A stretch of 64,000 nt of DNA from Georgenia ruanii. Lineage in GTDB: Bacteria; Actinomycetota; Actinomycetes; Actinomycetales; Actinomycetaceae. Under the pieces are notes generated by a model. The model did not search any database. It saw nothing but the letters and a program-made list of their open reading frames with translations, and was not told the origin of the DNA. Where the stretch lies: positions 249,089 to 313,088 of the forward strand of contig NZ_VUKE01000001.1 in the NCBI RefSeq assembly GCF_009193175.1, in the 5' to 3' direction. The translations under genes and the position numbers were made by a program. Below, in pieces: positions 27,796-37,352 of the stretch (position 1 is the stretch's first letter; every line of letters begins with the position of its first letter).

Positions 27796-28590
27796 CTACA
27801 GGGTCCAGGTGGCGCCGGGCGCGGCGAGGTCGACCGGCCCGGCGTAGACCTCGTGCGCCTCGGCGCGCACGACGTCGGGGTCGGTCCAGGGCTGCAGGTG
27901 GGTGAGGACCAGGCGCCGGACCCCCGCCGCGGCGGCGACCTCACCGGCGCGCCGGCCGGTGAGGTGGATGCCGCGCACGGTGTCGCGCCCCTCCTGGAAC
28001 GCGGCCTCGCTGAGCAGCAGGTCGGCGCCGCGGGCCAGGTCGACGACGCCCTCGCAGGAGTCGGTGTCGCCGGTGTAGGCGAGGGCCACCTCGCCCGGGC
28101 CGCGGTCGCTCGGCCCGGTGACCCGGATGCCGTAGGCGGGCACGGGGTGGCGTACGGGGAAGACCTGCAGGCGCATCGGCCCGACCTGGACCGCCCGGCC
28201 CGGGTCGTGCTCGAGGAAGGTGAACTCGCCGGCGTAGTCCTCGGCGGCGTCGTCCCCGCCCACGGCACGCACCCGCTCGAGCGCGCCGGCGGGGGCGTGC
28301 ACGGCCAGCGGGGCGAGGGCGCCGTCGGGGTGCCAGCGGCGGTAGACCTGCATGCCGATGATGTCGACCATGTGGTCGGCGTGCAGGTGCGACAGCGCGA
28401 GCACGTCGACGTCGGCGGGGTCGATGTGGTTCATCAGGGCGCCCATGGCGCCGGGGCCGAGGTCGAGCACCACGGACCAGGTGCGGGTGCGGCCGTCGGC
28501 GCCGCGGCCGTCGGCCTGCACGAGGTAGCACGACGCCGCGGACGCGGGCCCGGACATCGAGCCCGAGCAGCCGACGACCGTGAGCCTCAC
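27796..28590 (-). CDS. MBL-fold metal-dependent hydrolase (RNase Z/phosphodiesterase-like)
   Basis: A 264-residue metallo-beta-lactamase-fold enzyme. The metal ligands are visible: [11 protein letters not shown] (HxHxDH), the third-region [25 protein letters not shown] (Asp bridging the metals) and the final histidine in IHLTGR. The N-terminal [13 protein letters not shown] is as in RNase Z-like phosphodiesterases. In actinobacteria this gene usually follows murI and precedes rph, suggesting RNA or cyclic-nucleotide phosphodiesterase activity. Its start overlaps the murI stop by 4 nt. Confidence 0.88.
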   Translation of the reverse strand: MRLTVVGCSGSMSGPASAASCYLVQADGRGADGRTRTWSVVLDLGPGAMGALMNHIDPADVDVLALSHLHADHMVDIIGMQVYRRWHPDGALAPLAVHAPAGALERVRAVGGDDAAEDYAGEFTFLEHDPGRAVQVGPMRLQVFPVRHPVPAYGIRVTGPSDRGPGEVALAYTGDTDSCEGVVDLARGADLLLSEAAFQEGRDTVRGIHLTGRRAGEVAAAAGVRRLVLTHLQPWTDPDVVRAEAHEVYAGPVDLAAPGATWTL

Positions 28591-29411
28591 CGCACGCCCT
28601 CCAACTGGTCGGCCGGCTGGACGGCGGCGACCTCCGGGCCGAGGAAGCGGCGCGCCAGCCGGGCGAAGGAGCCGGGGTCCCCGGTGGCGAGGAAGCGGTG
28701 CTCGGGCGGGCCGGCGTCGACGTCGCGGGCCAGGTCGTGGGCCACCAGGGTGCGGTAGACGTCCTTGGCGGTCTCCTCCGCGGAGGAGACGAGCGTGACG
28801 TCCTCGCCCATGACGTAGCTGATGACGCCGGTCAGCAGCGGGTAGTGGGTGCAGCCGAGGACGAGGGTGTCCACGCCGGCGTCGCGCACCGGCGCGAGGT
28901 ACTCCTCGGCGGCGCGCAGCACCTCGGGGCCGGAGGTGACCCCGCGCTCGACGAACTCCACGAACTTCGGCGCCGCGGCCATGGTCAGCTGCAGCTGCGG
29001 GGCGGCGGCGAAGGCGTCGCGGTAGGCGCCGGAGTCGATGGTGGCGCGGGTGCCGATGACACCGACCTTGTTGGTGCGGGTGGCGGCGACGGCGCGGCGC
29101 ACGGCCGGCCGGATGACCTCGACGACCGGCACGCCCGCGTCGATGGCGTACCGCTCGCGGGCGTCGGCCAGCACCGCGGCGGAGGCGGAGTTGCAGGCGA
29201 TGACGAGCATCTTCACGCCGGAGAGGACGAGGCGGTCCATGACCTCCAGCGCCAGCGCCCGCACCTGGGCGATGGGCTTGGGCCCGTACGGGGTGTTGGC
29301 CGTGTCGCCGATGTAGAGGATCGACTCACCGGGCAGCTGGTCGATCACCGCGCGGGCGACGGTCAGGCCGCCCACTCCGGAGTCGAATATCCCGATAGGT
29401 GAATCGTCCAC
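28587..29411 (-). CDS. murI: glutamate racemase
   Basis: Converts L- to D-glutamate for peptidoglycan stem peptides, cytoplasmic. The 274-residue protein begins with [20 protein letters not shown]; the two catalytic cysteines are C73 (VIACNSASA) and C187 (LGCTHYPLL), and GDTANTPYG is intact. I use the GTG at 29411, 12 bases after the DUF2017 gene, because the family start is at this residue; an in-frame ATG at 29477 would add 22 residues and overlap the upstream gene. The stop overlaps the MBL gene by 4 nt. Confidence 0.95.
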   Translation of the reverse strand: MDDSPIGIFDSGVGGLTVARAVIDQLPGESILYIGDTANTPYGPKPIAQVRALALEVMDRLVLSGVKMLVIACNSASAAVLADARERYAIDAGVPVVEVIRPAVRRAVAATRTNKVGVIGTRATIDSGAYRDAFAAAPQLQLTMAAAPKFVEFVERGVTSGPEVLRAAEEYLAPVRDAGVDTLVLGCTHYPLLTGVISYVMGEDVTLVSSAEETAKDVYRTLVAHDLARDVDAGPPEHRFLATGDPGSFARLARRFLGPEVAAVQPADQLEGVR

Positions 29412-29422
29412 AGCGCCCGAGC

Positions 29423-30112
29423 CTAGTGCGGGCGCCGACGCCGCCGCATCGAGTCCAGGAGTGACTCCTGCCACCATGTCAAGGCGGCGTACATGGTCGC
29501 CAGGGCGTCGGTGACCTCTTCGTCGTCGGTGCGCTCGCGCCGGCGCAGCCGCCCGGGTCGGCGGGCGCGGGTGTAGACCTCCTCGGCGTCGTCCTCGTCC
29601 TCGATGCCGAGGCGGGAGGCGAGCACGAGCCGCACGTCGGTCAGGGCCGCGAGCCAGGCGCCCTCCTGCCCGGTGCGCACGACGACGGCGTCCTGCGGGC
29701 CGGTCGGCACGCACAGCTCGCGCCACACCGTCTCCAGCCGCGAGACCTTCCCGGTGCGCAGCGCGTCCTCGGTCAGCGACCGCAGCTCGGCGGACAGGGC
29801 GGGGTCGTCGTGGCTCATCGGCGGCAGCAGCCGGGCCAGGGCGGGGTCCTTCGGGGCGTCGGGGGCGTCGTCGCCGGCGGGGTCGAAGTCGAGCGCGGCG
29901 AGCACGGCGTCGTCCCCGGTGAGGCGGCTGCCCTGGGCGTAGAGCAGGTCGGGCAGCGGCGAGCCGGGCCGGGCCGGGGCGCCCGAGCCGGCCTCCGTCA
30001 GGCGGGTGCCGAGCAGCTCGGCGGTGTCGGCGACCAGCCGCGCGACGACGGTGCGCTCGGCGGGCTCGAGCCGGGCGGCGTGGCCGCCGGGGACCGGGAC
30101 GAAGGCGTGCAC
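29423..30112 (-). CDS. DUF2017 protein
   Basis: A 229-residue cytoplasmic protein of DUF2017, a family restricted to actinobacteria and almost always found directly after clpS, as here: its GTG start comes immediately after the clpS TAG. Conserved pieces: [40 protein letters not shown] and [18 protein letters not shown], ending [14 protein letters not shown]. The middle (30-80) is variable and Gly/Pro-rich. The constant pairing suggests a role in ClpS-ClpCP proteolysis, which is inference. Confidence 0.9.
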   Translation of the reverse strand: MHAFVPVPGGHAARLEPAERTVVARLVADTAELLGTRLTEAGSGAPARPGSPLPDLLYAQGSRLTGDDAVLAALDFDPAGDDAPDAPKDPALARLLPPMSHDDPALSAELRSLTEDALRTGKVSRLETVWRELCVPTGPQDAVVVRTGQEGAWLAALTDVRLVLASRLGIEDEDDAEEVYTRARRPGRLRRRERTDDEEVTDALATMYAALTWWQESLLDSMRRRRRPH

Positions 30113-30442
30113 CTACTGCCCCTCCTGGTCGAGGGTGGCCCACAGGCCGTAGGAGTGCATCGCCTGCACGTCCACCTCCATCTGCTCGCGGGCGCCGTGG
30201 GAGACCACCGCCCGGCCCTGGGTGTGCACCTGCATCATCAGCCGGGTCGCGGTGGGCTCGTCGTAGCCGAAGTAGGTCTGGAAGACGAACGTCACGTAGC
30301 TCATGAGGTTCACCGGGTCGTCCCAGACGATCGTGCGCCAGGCCCGGTCCGGCACCGCCGCCGGGGACGACGACGTCGCCTCCTGCTCGGCCGGGGCGGA
30401 GACGGTGCCGGGTCGGGGCAGCACGGCGGGGGCGGGACTCAC
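30113..30442 (-). CDS. clpS: ClpS, Clp protease adaptor
   Basis: Adaptor that hands N-degron substrates to ClpAP/ClpCP. A 109-residue protein: the first ~32 residues are a Pro/Ala/Ser-rich, probably flexible tail, followed by the ClpS core [20 protein letters not shown], then [20 protein letters not shown] and [26 protein letters not shown] and the HxxG/MH region that form the N-end-rule pocket are present. The start is uncertain: GTG at 30442 (GGAGG only two bases upstream) or GTG at 30451. Confidence 0.93.
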   Translation of the reverse strand: MSPAPAVLPRPGTVSAPAEQEATSSSPAAVPDRAWRTIVWDDPVNLMSYVTFVFQTYFGYDEPTATRLMMQVHTQGRAVVSHGAREQMEVDVQAMHSYGLWATLDQEGQ

Positions 30443-30577
30443 GTCCTCCACTGTAGGGAGTCGGCTCGGCCGGGCGTACCACCGCGCCGCGCGCCGGCGC
30501 CGGCCGCGTCCGTGCACGGGGCGTTCGCGCCGCGGCCGCGTCTGCGCGCCGCCCGCGCGCGCCACTACCGTGGGCCC

Positions 30578-31945
30578 ATGCCACCTGCCAGCACCGCGCT
30601 GCTCACCGACATGTACGAGCTGACCATGATCGAGGGCGCCATGCGCTCGGGCACCGCCCAGCGGCGCAGCGTGTTCGAGGTGTTCACCCGCCGCCTGCCC
30701 GGCGGGCGCCGCTACGGCGTGGTCGCCGGCACCGCCCGGGTGCTCGACGCGGTCGAGGCGTTCCGGTTCGGGCCCGCCGAGCTCGACTACCTCGCCGGGG
30801 CGCGCATCGTCGGCGACGAGACGCTGGACTTCCTGCGCGAGTACCGCTTCCGCGGCTCGATCCTCGGCTACGGCGAGGGCGAGTGCTACTTCCCGGGCTC
30901 GCCGATCCTCACGGTCCAGGGCACCTTCGCCGACGCCGTCATCCTCGAGACCGTCATCCTGTCCATCCTCAACCACGACAGCGCCGTCGCCGCCGCGGCC
31001 TCCCGGATGACGACCGCCGCGCACGGCCGGCCATGCCTGGAGATGGGCGCACGCCGCACCCACGAGTGGGCGGCGGTGGGCGCGGCCCGGGCCGCCGTCG
31101 TCGGCGGGTTCGTCGGCACGTCCGTGCTCGAGGGCGGCCGGTCCTACGGGATCCGCGCCATCGGCACCGCGGCGCACTCCTTCACCCTCGTGCACGACGA
31201 CGAGGAGGCGGCCTTCGCCGCCCAGGTCGCCACCATGGGGCCGGGCACCACGCTGCTGGTGGACACCTACGACGTGCCCCGCGGCGTCGAGCGGGCGGTG
31301 GCCGCGGCCCGCGCCGCCGGCGGCGAGCTCGGCGCGGTGCGCCTGGACTCCGGCGACCTCGTCGCGCAGGCGTTCACCGTGCGCCAGCAGCTCGACGACC
31401 TCGGCGCGCCGAGCACCAGGATCACCGTCACCTCCGACCTCGACGAGTTCGCCATCGCGGCGCTGGGCGCCGCCCCCGTCGACTCCTACGGGGTGGGCAC
31501 CAGGCTCGTCACCGGCTCGGGCCACCCCACCGCGGAGCTGGTCTACAAGCTCGTCGCCCGCGAGGACGCCACGGGCCGGATGGAGGAGGTCGCCAAGGCC
31601 TCGGCGGCCAAGGCCTCCGTCGGCGGCCTCAAGATGGCCGGTCGGATGCGCGACGGTGAGGGCCGCGCCGTCGAGGAGCTCGTCGTCGCCTGCGGGAGCG
31701 TCGAGCAGGGGCTCGCCGAGCTCGAGCGCGTCGGCGCCCGGCCGCTGCAGGTGCCGCTGGTGCGCGACGGGCAGATCGTCGAGGAGCACCGAGGCCCGGA
31801 CGCGCTGGCCGCGGCGCAGCGCCGCCACCTCGCCTCGCGCGCCGAGCTGCCCTACGACGCCTGGCGGCTGAGCGAGGGCGAGCCGGGCATCCCGACCCGG
31901 ATGATCGACCTCGAGAAGGCGGACGAGCCGGAGTTCATGGTCTGA
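30578..31945 (+). CDS. pncB: nicotinate phosphoribosyltransferase
   Basis: Salvage enzyme joining nicotinate and PRPP to nicotinate mononucleotide (Preiss-Handler NAD pathway). The 455-residue protein begins [20 protein letters not shown], the family N-terminus, and has [61 protein letters not shown]-type [11 protein letters not shown] and VTSDLDEF. It is divergent from clpS, an order frequently kept in actinobacteria. There is no strong ribosome site upstream of the ATG; a short or absent leader is possible. Confidence 0.95.
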   Translation: MPPASTALLTDMYELTMIEGAMRSGTAQRRSVFEVFTRRLPGGRRYGVVAGTARVLDAVEAFRFGPAELDYLAGARIVGDETLDFLREYRFRGSILGYGEGECYFPGSPILTVQGTFADAVILETVILSILNHDSAVAAAASRMTTAAHGRPCLEMGARRTHEWAAVGAARAAVVGGFVGTSVLEGGRSYGIRAIGTAAHSFTLVHDDEEAAFAAQVATMGPGTTLLVDTYDVPRGVERAVAAARAAGGELGAVRLDSGDLVAQAFTVRQQLDDLGAPSTRITVTSDLDEFAIAALGAAPVDSYGVGTRLVTGSGHPTAELVYKLVAREDATGRMEEVAKASAAKASVGGLKMAGRMRDGEGRAVEELVVACGSVEQGLAELERVGARPLQVPLVRDGQIVEEHRGPDALAAAQRRHLASRAELPYDAWRLSEGEPGIPTRMIDLEKADEPEFMV

Positions 31946-31970
31946 CTCCCACCGCCCGGCTGCCGCTGGC

Positions 31971-32014
31971 GCCGACCGCCCCGCGGCCCCTGGCCGACCG
32001 CCCCGCGGCCCCTG
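31971..32014. repeat. two perfect 22-bp tandem copies
   Basis: The unit beginning gccgaccgccccgcggcc occupies 31971-31992 and is repeated exactly at 31993-32014, just after pncB; a degenerate third copy follows. It looks like replication slippage in a GC-rich spacer. Confidence 0.8.
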
Positions 32015-32084
32015 GCCGACGGCCCGGCCGCCCGGCGGCCCGGCGCCGATCGCCCCGCGGCGTCGCCTGGGCGGACCGCGCAAC

Positions 32085-32126
32085 GACGACGGCGCGGCCT
32101 CCCACGTGGGAGGCCGCGCCGTCGTC
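32085..32126. terminator. 42-base perfect palindrome, two-way terminator
   Basis: 32085-32105 and 32106-32126 are exact reverse complements (21 bp each, centre ac/gt). It sits between the convergent pncB and small membrane-protein genes. Confidence 0.8.
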
Positions 32127-32134
32127 CGCTCGGG

Positions 32135-32290
32135 TCAGACCCGTGTCTTGCCGCGGTTGACCAGGGTCATGATCAGCGAGATCACCACGAGGGCGATACC
32201 GATCCAGATGAGCACCTTCGCCGCCGAGACCGCGACGCCGAGGATGAGCATGACGACGCCGACGATGATGAGGATGAGCCAGAGGGACAT
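32135..32290 (-). CDS. 51-residue two-helix membrane protein
   Basis: Very hydrophobic small protein with two helices (LWLILIIVGVVMLILGVAVS and LIWIGIALVVISLIMTLV) and a short basic tail (NRGKTRV). The ATG at 32290 has AGGAGG seven bases upstream, which fixes the start. Small proteins of this kind are common in actinobacteria near stress-induced genes, but I cannot name a function. It is isolated: pncB converges from the left, and a 222-base gap without obvious genes lies to the right. Confidence 0.7.
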   Translation of the reverse strand: MSLWLILIIVGVVMLILGVAVSAAKVLIWIGIALVVISLIMTLVNRGKTRV

Positions 32291-32512
32291 GTGGTCCTCC
32301 TTCGCTGAGCAGACCGGCACCGTGCCGGCCAGGACGTGTTTCGCCTGCTCAGAGGGTGGCAGCGCTCGGGCCGGTGCGCATCCGGAAGGGTCTTGACCGT
32401 CGTTCGAGGTCCGTGCTAGCGGTACCGTCCGCTCACCGGTTTCCTGCCGACTCGGACGCGGGTGGCCCCGGTCAGGGCCGGCGAGGTGAGGGTCGGCGAG
32501 GGCGTCGGCGGC

Positions 32513-34345
32513 TCAGCTGCGGCCGACGAACCACTTGCGCAACAGGCTGATGCGCGCCTCGATCTCCTCGGTGCGCGCCAGCGCCACCTCCGGCCCGCCG
32601 CATCGGCTGCGCAGCTCGGTGTGCACCACCCCGTGCGGCTTGCCCGAGCGTCGCGACCACGCCGAGACCAGGGAGTTGAGCTCCTTGCGCGCGGCGGCGC
32701 GGCGACGGTGGTCGTCCACCCCGGCGTTCTGGTGCCGGGCGGCCTGCGCCTTGGCCTGCCGCTTCTGCGCCTTGACCTGCTCGGCCTGGCGGGCGCGCAG
32801 CAGCGCGGTCACCTGTTCGGGGTCGAGCAGCCCGGGCAGGCCCAGGTACTCCTGCTCCTCGACGGAGCCCACCTCCGCGCCGGTGCCGAACTCGCCGCCG
32901 TCGAAGAGGACCTTGTCGAAGGTCGCCTGGGCCTCGAGCGCCTCGAAGCCGGGCAGGGTGAGCTCGCCGGAGGCCTTCTCCTCCCGGTTGGCCGCGGCGA
33001 CCAGGGCGTCCTCGGGCATGAAGAACGTGCCCTTCTCCTCGGCGGTCTTCACCCGGTCGAGGGCGTGGTCGCGCTCCACCTCGAGCTCGTTGGCCAGGCC
33101 GAGCAGGTGGGCGACGGAGGGCAGGAACACCGAGGCCGTCTCGCCCCGGCGGCGGGCCCGCACGAACCGGCCCACGGCCTGGGCGAAGAACAGCGGGGTG
33201 GCCGTCGCGGTGGCGTAGACGCCGACGGCGAGGCGTGGGACGTCGACGCCCTCGGAGACCATGCGCACCGCCACCATCCACCGCTGCTCCCCGGCGGCGA
33301 AGTCCTCGATGCGCTGGTTGGCGCCCTCGTCGTCGGACAGGACGACGACGGCGGGCTCGCCGGTGATGGAGCGCAGCGTCTTGGCGTAGGCGCGCGCGGC
33401 GTTCTGGTCGGTGGCGATGACCAGCCCGCCGGCGTCGGGCACGGAGCGGCGCACCTCGCTCAGGCGCTGGTCGGCGGCGGAGAGGACGGCGGGGATCCAC
33501 TCGCCCTTGGGGTCCAGCGCGGTGCGCCAGGCCTGGTTCATCATGTCCTTGGTCAGCGGCTCGCCGAGCTGGGCGGCGACCTCGTCGCCGGCGCGGGTGC
33601 GCCAGCGCATCTGGCCGGAGTAGCTGAGGAAGATGACCGGGCGCACGACGCCGTCGCGCAGGGCGTCGCCGTAGCCATAGGAGTAGTCGGCCTTGGAGCG
33701 GCGGATGCCGTCGCCGTCGCGCTCGTACTCGACGAACGGGATGGCGGCGGTGTCCGAGCGGAACGGGGTGCCCGTCAGCGACAGCCGGCGCCGGGCCGGC
33801 TCGAACGCCTCCCGCACGGCGTCGCCCCAGCTCAGGGCGTCCCCGCCGTGGTGGACCTCGTCGAGGATGACGAGCGTGGGCTCGGCGGTGGTGCGGTTGT
33901 GGTGCAGGGCGGGGTTGGCGGCCACCTGGGCGTAGGTGAGCGCGACGCCGTCGAAGCTGGCGCCGTGCCGGCCCTGGGCGTTCTTGAAGTTCGGGTCGAT
34001 CTGGATCCCGACCCGGGCGGCGGCGTCGGCCCACTGGGTCTTGAGGTGCTCGGTGGGGCACACCACCGTCACGCGCCGCACGATCCCCCGGGCCAAGAGC
34101 TCGGTGGCGATGCGCAGCGCGAAGGTCGTCTTGCCGGCGCCGGGGGTGGCGACGGCGAGGAAGTCCCGGGGCTCGTTGTCCAGGTAGAGCTGGAGGGCCT
34201 CGGCCTGCCAGGCGCGCAGGCGCGACGCCGTCCCCCAGGCCGCGCGCGCCGGGAAGGCGGGCGAGAGCTGCTCGGCCGCGGCCGTGGAGACGACCGTGGG
34301 ACCGGTGGGGGGCGTCGACGTCCTGCGCTGGTGCGGGGCGCTCAC
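32513..34345 (-). CDS. DEAH-box superfamily II helicase
   Basis: A 610-residue ATP-dependent helicase or translocase. Motif I ATPGAGKTT at 65-73, motif Ia CPTEHLKTQWAD, motif II DEVHH at 162-166, motif III LTGTPFRSD, and C-terminal RecA domain motifs with VSEGVDVPRLAVGVYATATA (V) and QAVGRFVRARRRGE (VI). The basic C-terminal ~90 residues (KAQKRQAKAQAARHQNAG) may bind nucleic acid. It resembles the large actinobacterial DEAD/DEAH proteins with a ResIII N-domain that lie beside DUF3039. The start overlaps the DUF3039 stop by 4 nt. Its role (DNA repair or RNA metabolism) is not established. Confidence 0.9.
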   Translation of the reverse strand: MSAPHQRRTSTPPTGPTVVSTAAAEQLSPAFPARAAWGTASRLRAWQAEALQLYLDNEPRDFLAVATPGAGKTTFALRIATELLARGIVRRVTVVCPTEHLKTQWADAAARVGIQIDPNFKNAQGRHGASFDGVALTYAQVAANPALHHNRTTAEPTLVILDEVHHGGDALSWGDAVREAFEPARRRLSLTGTPFRSDTAAIPFVEYERDGDGIRRSKADYSYGYGDALRDGVVRPVIFLSYSGQMRWRTRAGDEVAAQLGEPLTKDMMNQAWRTALDPKGEWIPAVLSAADQRLSEVRRSVPDAGGLVIATDQNAARAYAKTLRSITGEPAVVVLSDDEGANQRIEDFAAGEQRWMVAVRMVSEGVDVPRLAVGVYATATATPLFFAQAVGRFVRARRRGETASVFLPSVAHLLGLANELEVERDHALDRVKTAEEKGTFFMPEDALVAAANREEKASGELTLPGFEALEAQATFDKVLFDGGEFGTGAEVGSVEEQEYLGLPGLLDPEQVTALLRARQAEQVKAQKRQAKAQAARHQNAGVDDHRRRAAARKELNSLVSAWSRRSGKPHGVVHTELRSRCGGPEVALARTEEIEARISLLRKWFVGRS

Positions 34346-34716
34346 TCCCCGCTTCCCGAGGAGGCGTTGTCACGGCCACGGCCGCGACCGAAGGGCCAGC
34401 CGCGGCCCTTGCCTCCCTCGCCCCCGCCGGGGTTCATGCCCTCGTAGATGGCCTTGCACGTGGGGCAGACCGGGTACTTCTTGGGGTCGCGCCCCGGCGT
34501 CCAGACCTTCCCGCACAGCGCGACGACGGGCTGCCCGGTCACGGCCGACGCGGTGATCTTGTCCTTGCGCACATAGTGGGCGTAGCGCTCCTCGTCCCCC
34601 GGGGAGACCTGCTCGCGCAGCTCCTCGCGCTCGAGCACACCGGTCCCGGCGGCCGGCTGCGTGGACGGCGAGGCGGGCTGGGGGCCGGTGGGCTGGTCGG
34701 GGGTCGTCGAACTCAT
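34342..34716 (-). CDS. DUF3039 protein with putative zinc site
   Basis: A 124-residue protein of the actinobacterial DUF3039 family. Order: Pro/Thr-rich N-terminus (1-25), LEREELREQVSPGDEERYAH, the segment TASAVTGQPVVALCGKVWTP, and YPVCPTCKAIYEGM. H47, C68, C84 and C87 could bind zinc. The glycine-rich tail (GGGEGGKGRGWPFGRGRGR) is likely flexible. The family usually precedes the helicase gene to which it is coupled here, suggesting a joint role in nucleic-acid metabolism. Ribosome site weak. Confidence 0.9.
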   Translation of the reverse strand: MSSTTPDQPTGPQPASPSTQPAAGTGVLEREELREQVSPGDEERYAHYVRKDKITASAVTGQPVVALCGKVWTPGRDPKKYPVCPTCKAIYEGMNPGGGEGGKGRGWPFGRGRGRDNASSGSGE

Positions 34717-34820
34717 GGCAGTCAGTCTAAGCACGCCCGCCCTGCTGACGTCCGTGTGTCGTGGGGCGTGTGGCGCGCCCCTCGGCCGGCGCGCGTCGGA
34801 CCCTCCGCCGGCCGGCCGGC

Positions 34821-35603
34821 TCACAGCCCCTGCCAGGCGGGCTTGCCCGCGAAGACCTCGCGGTAGTAGGCGCCCAGCTGCAGGCGGGAGGCGGCGGCGT
34901 CGTCGACGAGGACGGTGGCGTGCGGGTGGTGCTGCATGATCGTCGCCGGCCACATGGCGCTGACCGGGCCCTCGACGAGGTGGTGCACGGCCTCGGCCTT
35001 GCCGGCGCCGGTGGCGACGAGGACGAGGTGGCGCGCGGACATGATCGTCGCCAGGCCCTGGGTGAGGCAGTGGCGCGGCACCCGGCCGACGTCGCCACCA
35101 AAGAAGCGGGCGTTGTCCGCGCGGGTCTGGGTGGTCAGGGTCTTGAGGCGGGTGCGCGAGGCCAGCGAGGAGCCCGGCTCGTTGAACCCGATGTGCCCGT
35201 CGGTGCCGATGCCCAGCAGCTGCAGGTCGACCCCGCCGGCGGCGGCGATGGTGGCCTCGTAGGCAGCGCATGCGGCGGGCAGGTCGTCGGCGGTGCCGTC
35301 CGGGCCGTGGACGGCGCCGGGGGCGATGTCGACCCGCGCGGCGAAGTCGCGGTCGATGACGTTGCGGTAGCGCTCGGGGTGGTCGGCGGGCAGGCCCACG
35401 TACTCGTCGAGCATGAACGCCCGGGCCCGGGCGAAGGAGAGGCGTCCGGCGGCGCAGCGGCGGGCGAGCTCGTCGTAGACCGCCTGGGGGCTGGACCCCG
35501 TGGCCAGGCCGAGGACGGCTTCCGGCTTGGCGGCCAGCAGCCCCTCGACGGCGTCGGCGACCAGCGCCGCGATGACCCCGGGGGGCTCGATGACGACCTC
35601 CAC
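34821..35603 (-). CDS. nagB: glucosamine-6-phosphate deaminase
   Basis: Converts glucosamine-6-phosphate to fructose-6-phosphate and ammonia, the entry of amino sugars into glycolysis. The 260-residue protein has LGLATGSSPQAVYDELARR, the catalytic Asp in MLDEYVGL (D66) and GIGTDGHIGFNEPGSS with D135, H137 and E142. The GTG at 35603 is set by GGAGGAGG upstream. It stands alone, without nagA or an amino-sugar transporter in view. All key residues are present. Confidence 0.94.
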   Translation of the reverse strand: MEVVIEPPGVIAALVADAVEGLLAAKPEAVLGLATGSSPQAVYDELARRCAAGRLSFARARAFMLDEYVGLPADHPERYRNVIDRDFAARVDIAPGAVHGPDGTADDLPAACAAYEATIAAAGGVDLQLLGIGTDGHIGFNEPGSSLASRTRLKTLTTQTRADNARFFGGDVGRVPRHCLTQGLATIMSARHLVLVATGAGKAEAVHHLVEGPVSAMWPATIMQHHPHATVLVDDAAASRLQLGAYYREVFAGKPAWQGL

Positions 35604-35736
35604 GCCTGCCTCCTCCTCGTCCGTTGATCCCTGTCCCGCTCGACGGCCCGGTCCCGCGGTCCCCCGCCCCGCTCGCACGCCTGGTCGTCCCGTCCCCCTC
35701 CCGGCACGGGCCGCGGCACGGGCCGCGCCGGGGATA

Positions 35737-35773
35737 CGGGGACGGGCAGGGCCCGCGGCCCTGCCCGTCCCCG
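35737..35773 (-). terminator. terminator of the HU gene
   Basis: Perfect 17-bp stem, 35737-35753 with 35757-35773, 3-base loop, 16 bases past the HU stop codon. Confidence 0.75.
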
Positions 35774-35789
35774 GCGCGTCAGCGCGACG

Positions 35790-36071
35790 TCACTTGGCGA
35801 CGGCCTTCTTCAGGGCCGAGCCGGCGGAGATCTTGACGCCGTAGCCCGCGGGGATCTGGATCTCCTCGCCGGTACGGGGGTTGCGGCCGGTACGGGCGGC
35901 GCGCTCGACACGCTCGACGCTCAGCAGACCGGTCACCTTGACGGGCTCACCCTTGCTCAGGGAGTCGACCAGGACCTCCTGCAGCGCCGACAGAGCGGCG
36001 TCGGCCTGCGACTTGGTGAGCGAGGAGCGCTCGGCGACGGCGGCGACGAGCTCGGTGCGGTTGACGGACAT
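35790..36071 (-). CDS. HU-family DNA-binding protein
   Basis: A 93-residue nucleoid protein. The short form (no lysine/alanine-rich tail) is complete: MSVNRTELVAAVAERSSLTK, DAALSALQEVLVDSLSKGEP, VKVTGLLSVERVERAARTGR and NPRTGEEIQIPAG, with the DNA-intercalating proline in NPRTG. Start ATG at 36071 with GAGAGGG upstream. It differs from mycobacterial and Streptomyces HupS by lacking the C-terminal basic extension. It lies divergent from the aldo/keto reductase over 284 bases that are less GC-biased and hold the promoter; no other structure stands out. Confidence 0.95.
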   Translation of the reverse strand: MSVNRTELVAAVAERSSLTKSQADAALSALQEVLVDSLSKGEPVKVTGLLSVERVERAARTGRNPRTGEEIQIPAGYGVKISAGSALKKAVAK

Positions 36072-36355
36072 GGAAACCCTCTCGTTCGGTTCGGGCGCTG
36101 CGTTTCGGCGCCGCTGCGCCCAGACATTACGCACCGGTCGGCGAAGTTGTCGCTTTCACGCGCCGATTTTCCGGCGTGTCCACGCGGTTTGCGAGCCTTC
36201 GCGGCCCCGTCGGAGGCTTCCGGGCGCCACTTCGGCAGCACCTGCCGCCAAACCGGCGCGCCGCGCCCGGCCGCGGCGCGTCGCGCCGAGCGGGGCAGGA
36301 TGGTGCCTCGCTCGGAAAGTGACGGCGCGGCGTTGGTCGCGCGAGAGGAGACGAC

Positions 36356-37351
36356 ATGGAGCAGCGCACGCTCGGCCGCACCGGCCGGCAGGTCTCGGTG
36401 GTGGGGCTCGGAACGTGGCAGCTCGGGGCCGACTGGGGCGAGGTGGACGAGGCCACCGCCCGGGGCGTGCTGGCCGCGGCGGCGGAGGCCGGCGTGACCT
36501 TCTTCGACACCGCGGACGTCTACGGCGACGGGCGCAGCGAGCTGATCATCGGCGGGTTCCTGCGGGACAACCCCGGCCTGGGCGTCACAGTGGCCACGAA
36601 GATGGGGCGGCGGGTGGCGCAGGTGCCGGCGGCCTACCACCTCGAGGCGTTCCGGGCGTGGACGGACCGCTCCCGTCGCAACCTGGGCGTCGACCGGCTC
36701 GACCTGGTCCAGCTGCACTGCCCGCCCTCCGCCGTGCACGCCAGCGACGCCGTCTTCGAGGCGCTGGAGGCCCTGGTGACGGAGGGGCGCATCGCCGCCT
36801 ACGGCGTGAGCGTGGAGACCAGCGCCGAGGCGCTTGCGGCCATGGCCCACCCGAACCTCGCGACGGTCCAGATCATCCTCAACGTCTTCCGGCGCAAGCC
36901 GCTCGAGGAGGTGCTACCGACGGCCTCCGCGCGCGGGGTCGGCATCATCGCGCGCGTGCCGCTCGCCTCCGGGCTGCTCACCGGCCGGTACCGCCACGAC
37001 ACCCGGTTCGCCGCCTCCGACCACCGCAGCTTCAACCGCGACGGCAGCGCCTTCGACGTCGGGGAGACCTTCGCGGGGGTGGACTACGACACCGGCGTCG
37101 ACGCCGCGCAGGAGTTCGCCCGGCTCGTCGCCGACCTCGGCCCGGCGGGCGCCACCCCGGCGCAGGTCGCCCTGCGCTGGGTGGTCCAGCAGGCCGGGGT
37201 CAGCACGGTGATCCCGGGGGCCCGCACGCCCGAGCAGGCGCGGCGCAACGCCGCGGCCGCCGCGCTGCCGGCGCTGTCGCCCGAGCTCCTCGCCGCCGTC
37301 GAGGAGCTTTACGACGCGCGCATCCGCGAGCAGGTGCACGCCCGCTGGTGA
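36356..37351 (+). CDS. aldo/keto reductase
   Basis: A 331-residue NAD(P)H-dependent oxidoreductase with the (alpha/beta)8 AKR fold. The catalytic tetrad region is visible: FFDTADVYGDGRSE (Asp, Tyr), VATKMGRR (Lys) and LVQLHCPP (His). The cofactor loop VIPGARTPEQARRN is near the C-terminus. It begins MEQRTLGRTGRQVSVVGLGT, like the YajO/PdxI and IolS-type families. AGGAG lies before the ATG. Stop is one base from the convergent CoA-transferase stop. Substrate unknown. Confidence 0.92.
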   Translation: MEQRTLGRTGRQVSVVGLGTWQLGADWGEVDEATARGVLAAAAEAGVTFFDTADVYGDGRSELIIGGFLRDNPGLGVTVATKMGRRVAQVPAAYHLEAFRAWTDRSRRNLGVDRLDLVQLHCPPSAVHASDAVFEALEALVTEGRIAAYGVSVETSAEALAAMAHPNLATVQIILNVFRRKPLEEVLPTASARGVGIIARVPLASGLLTGRYRHDTRFAASDHRSFNRDGSAFDVGETFAGVDYDTGVDAAQEFARLVADLGPAGATPAQVALRWVVQQAGVSTVIPGARTPEQARRNAAAAALPALSPELLAAVEELYDARIREQVHARW

Positions 37352-37352
37352 G

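Noticed and set aside
32291-32512. small RNA or gene between the two-helix protein and the helicase
   Set aside because: No frame, hairpin with T-run or conserved element could be supported in these 222 bases.
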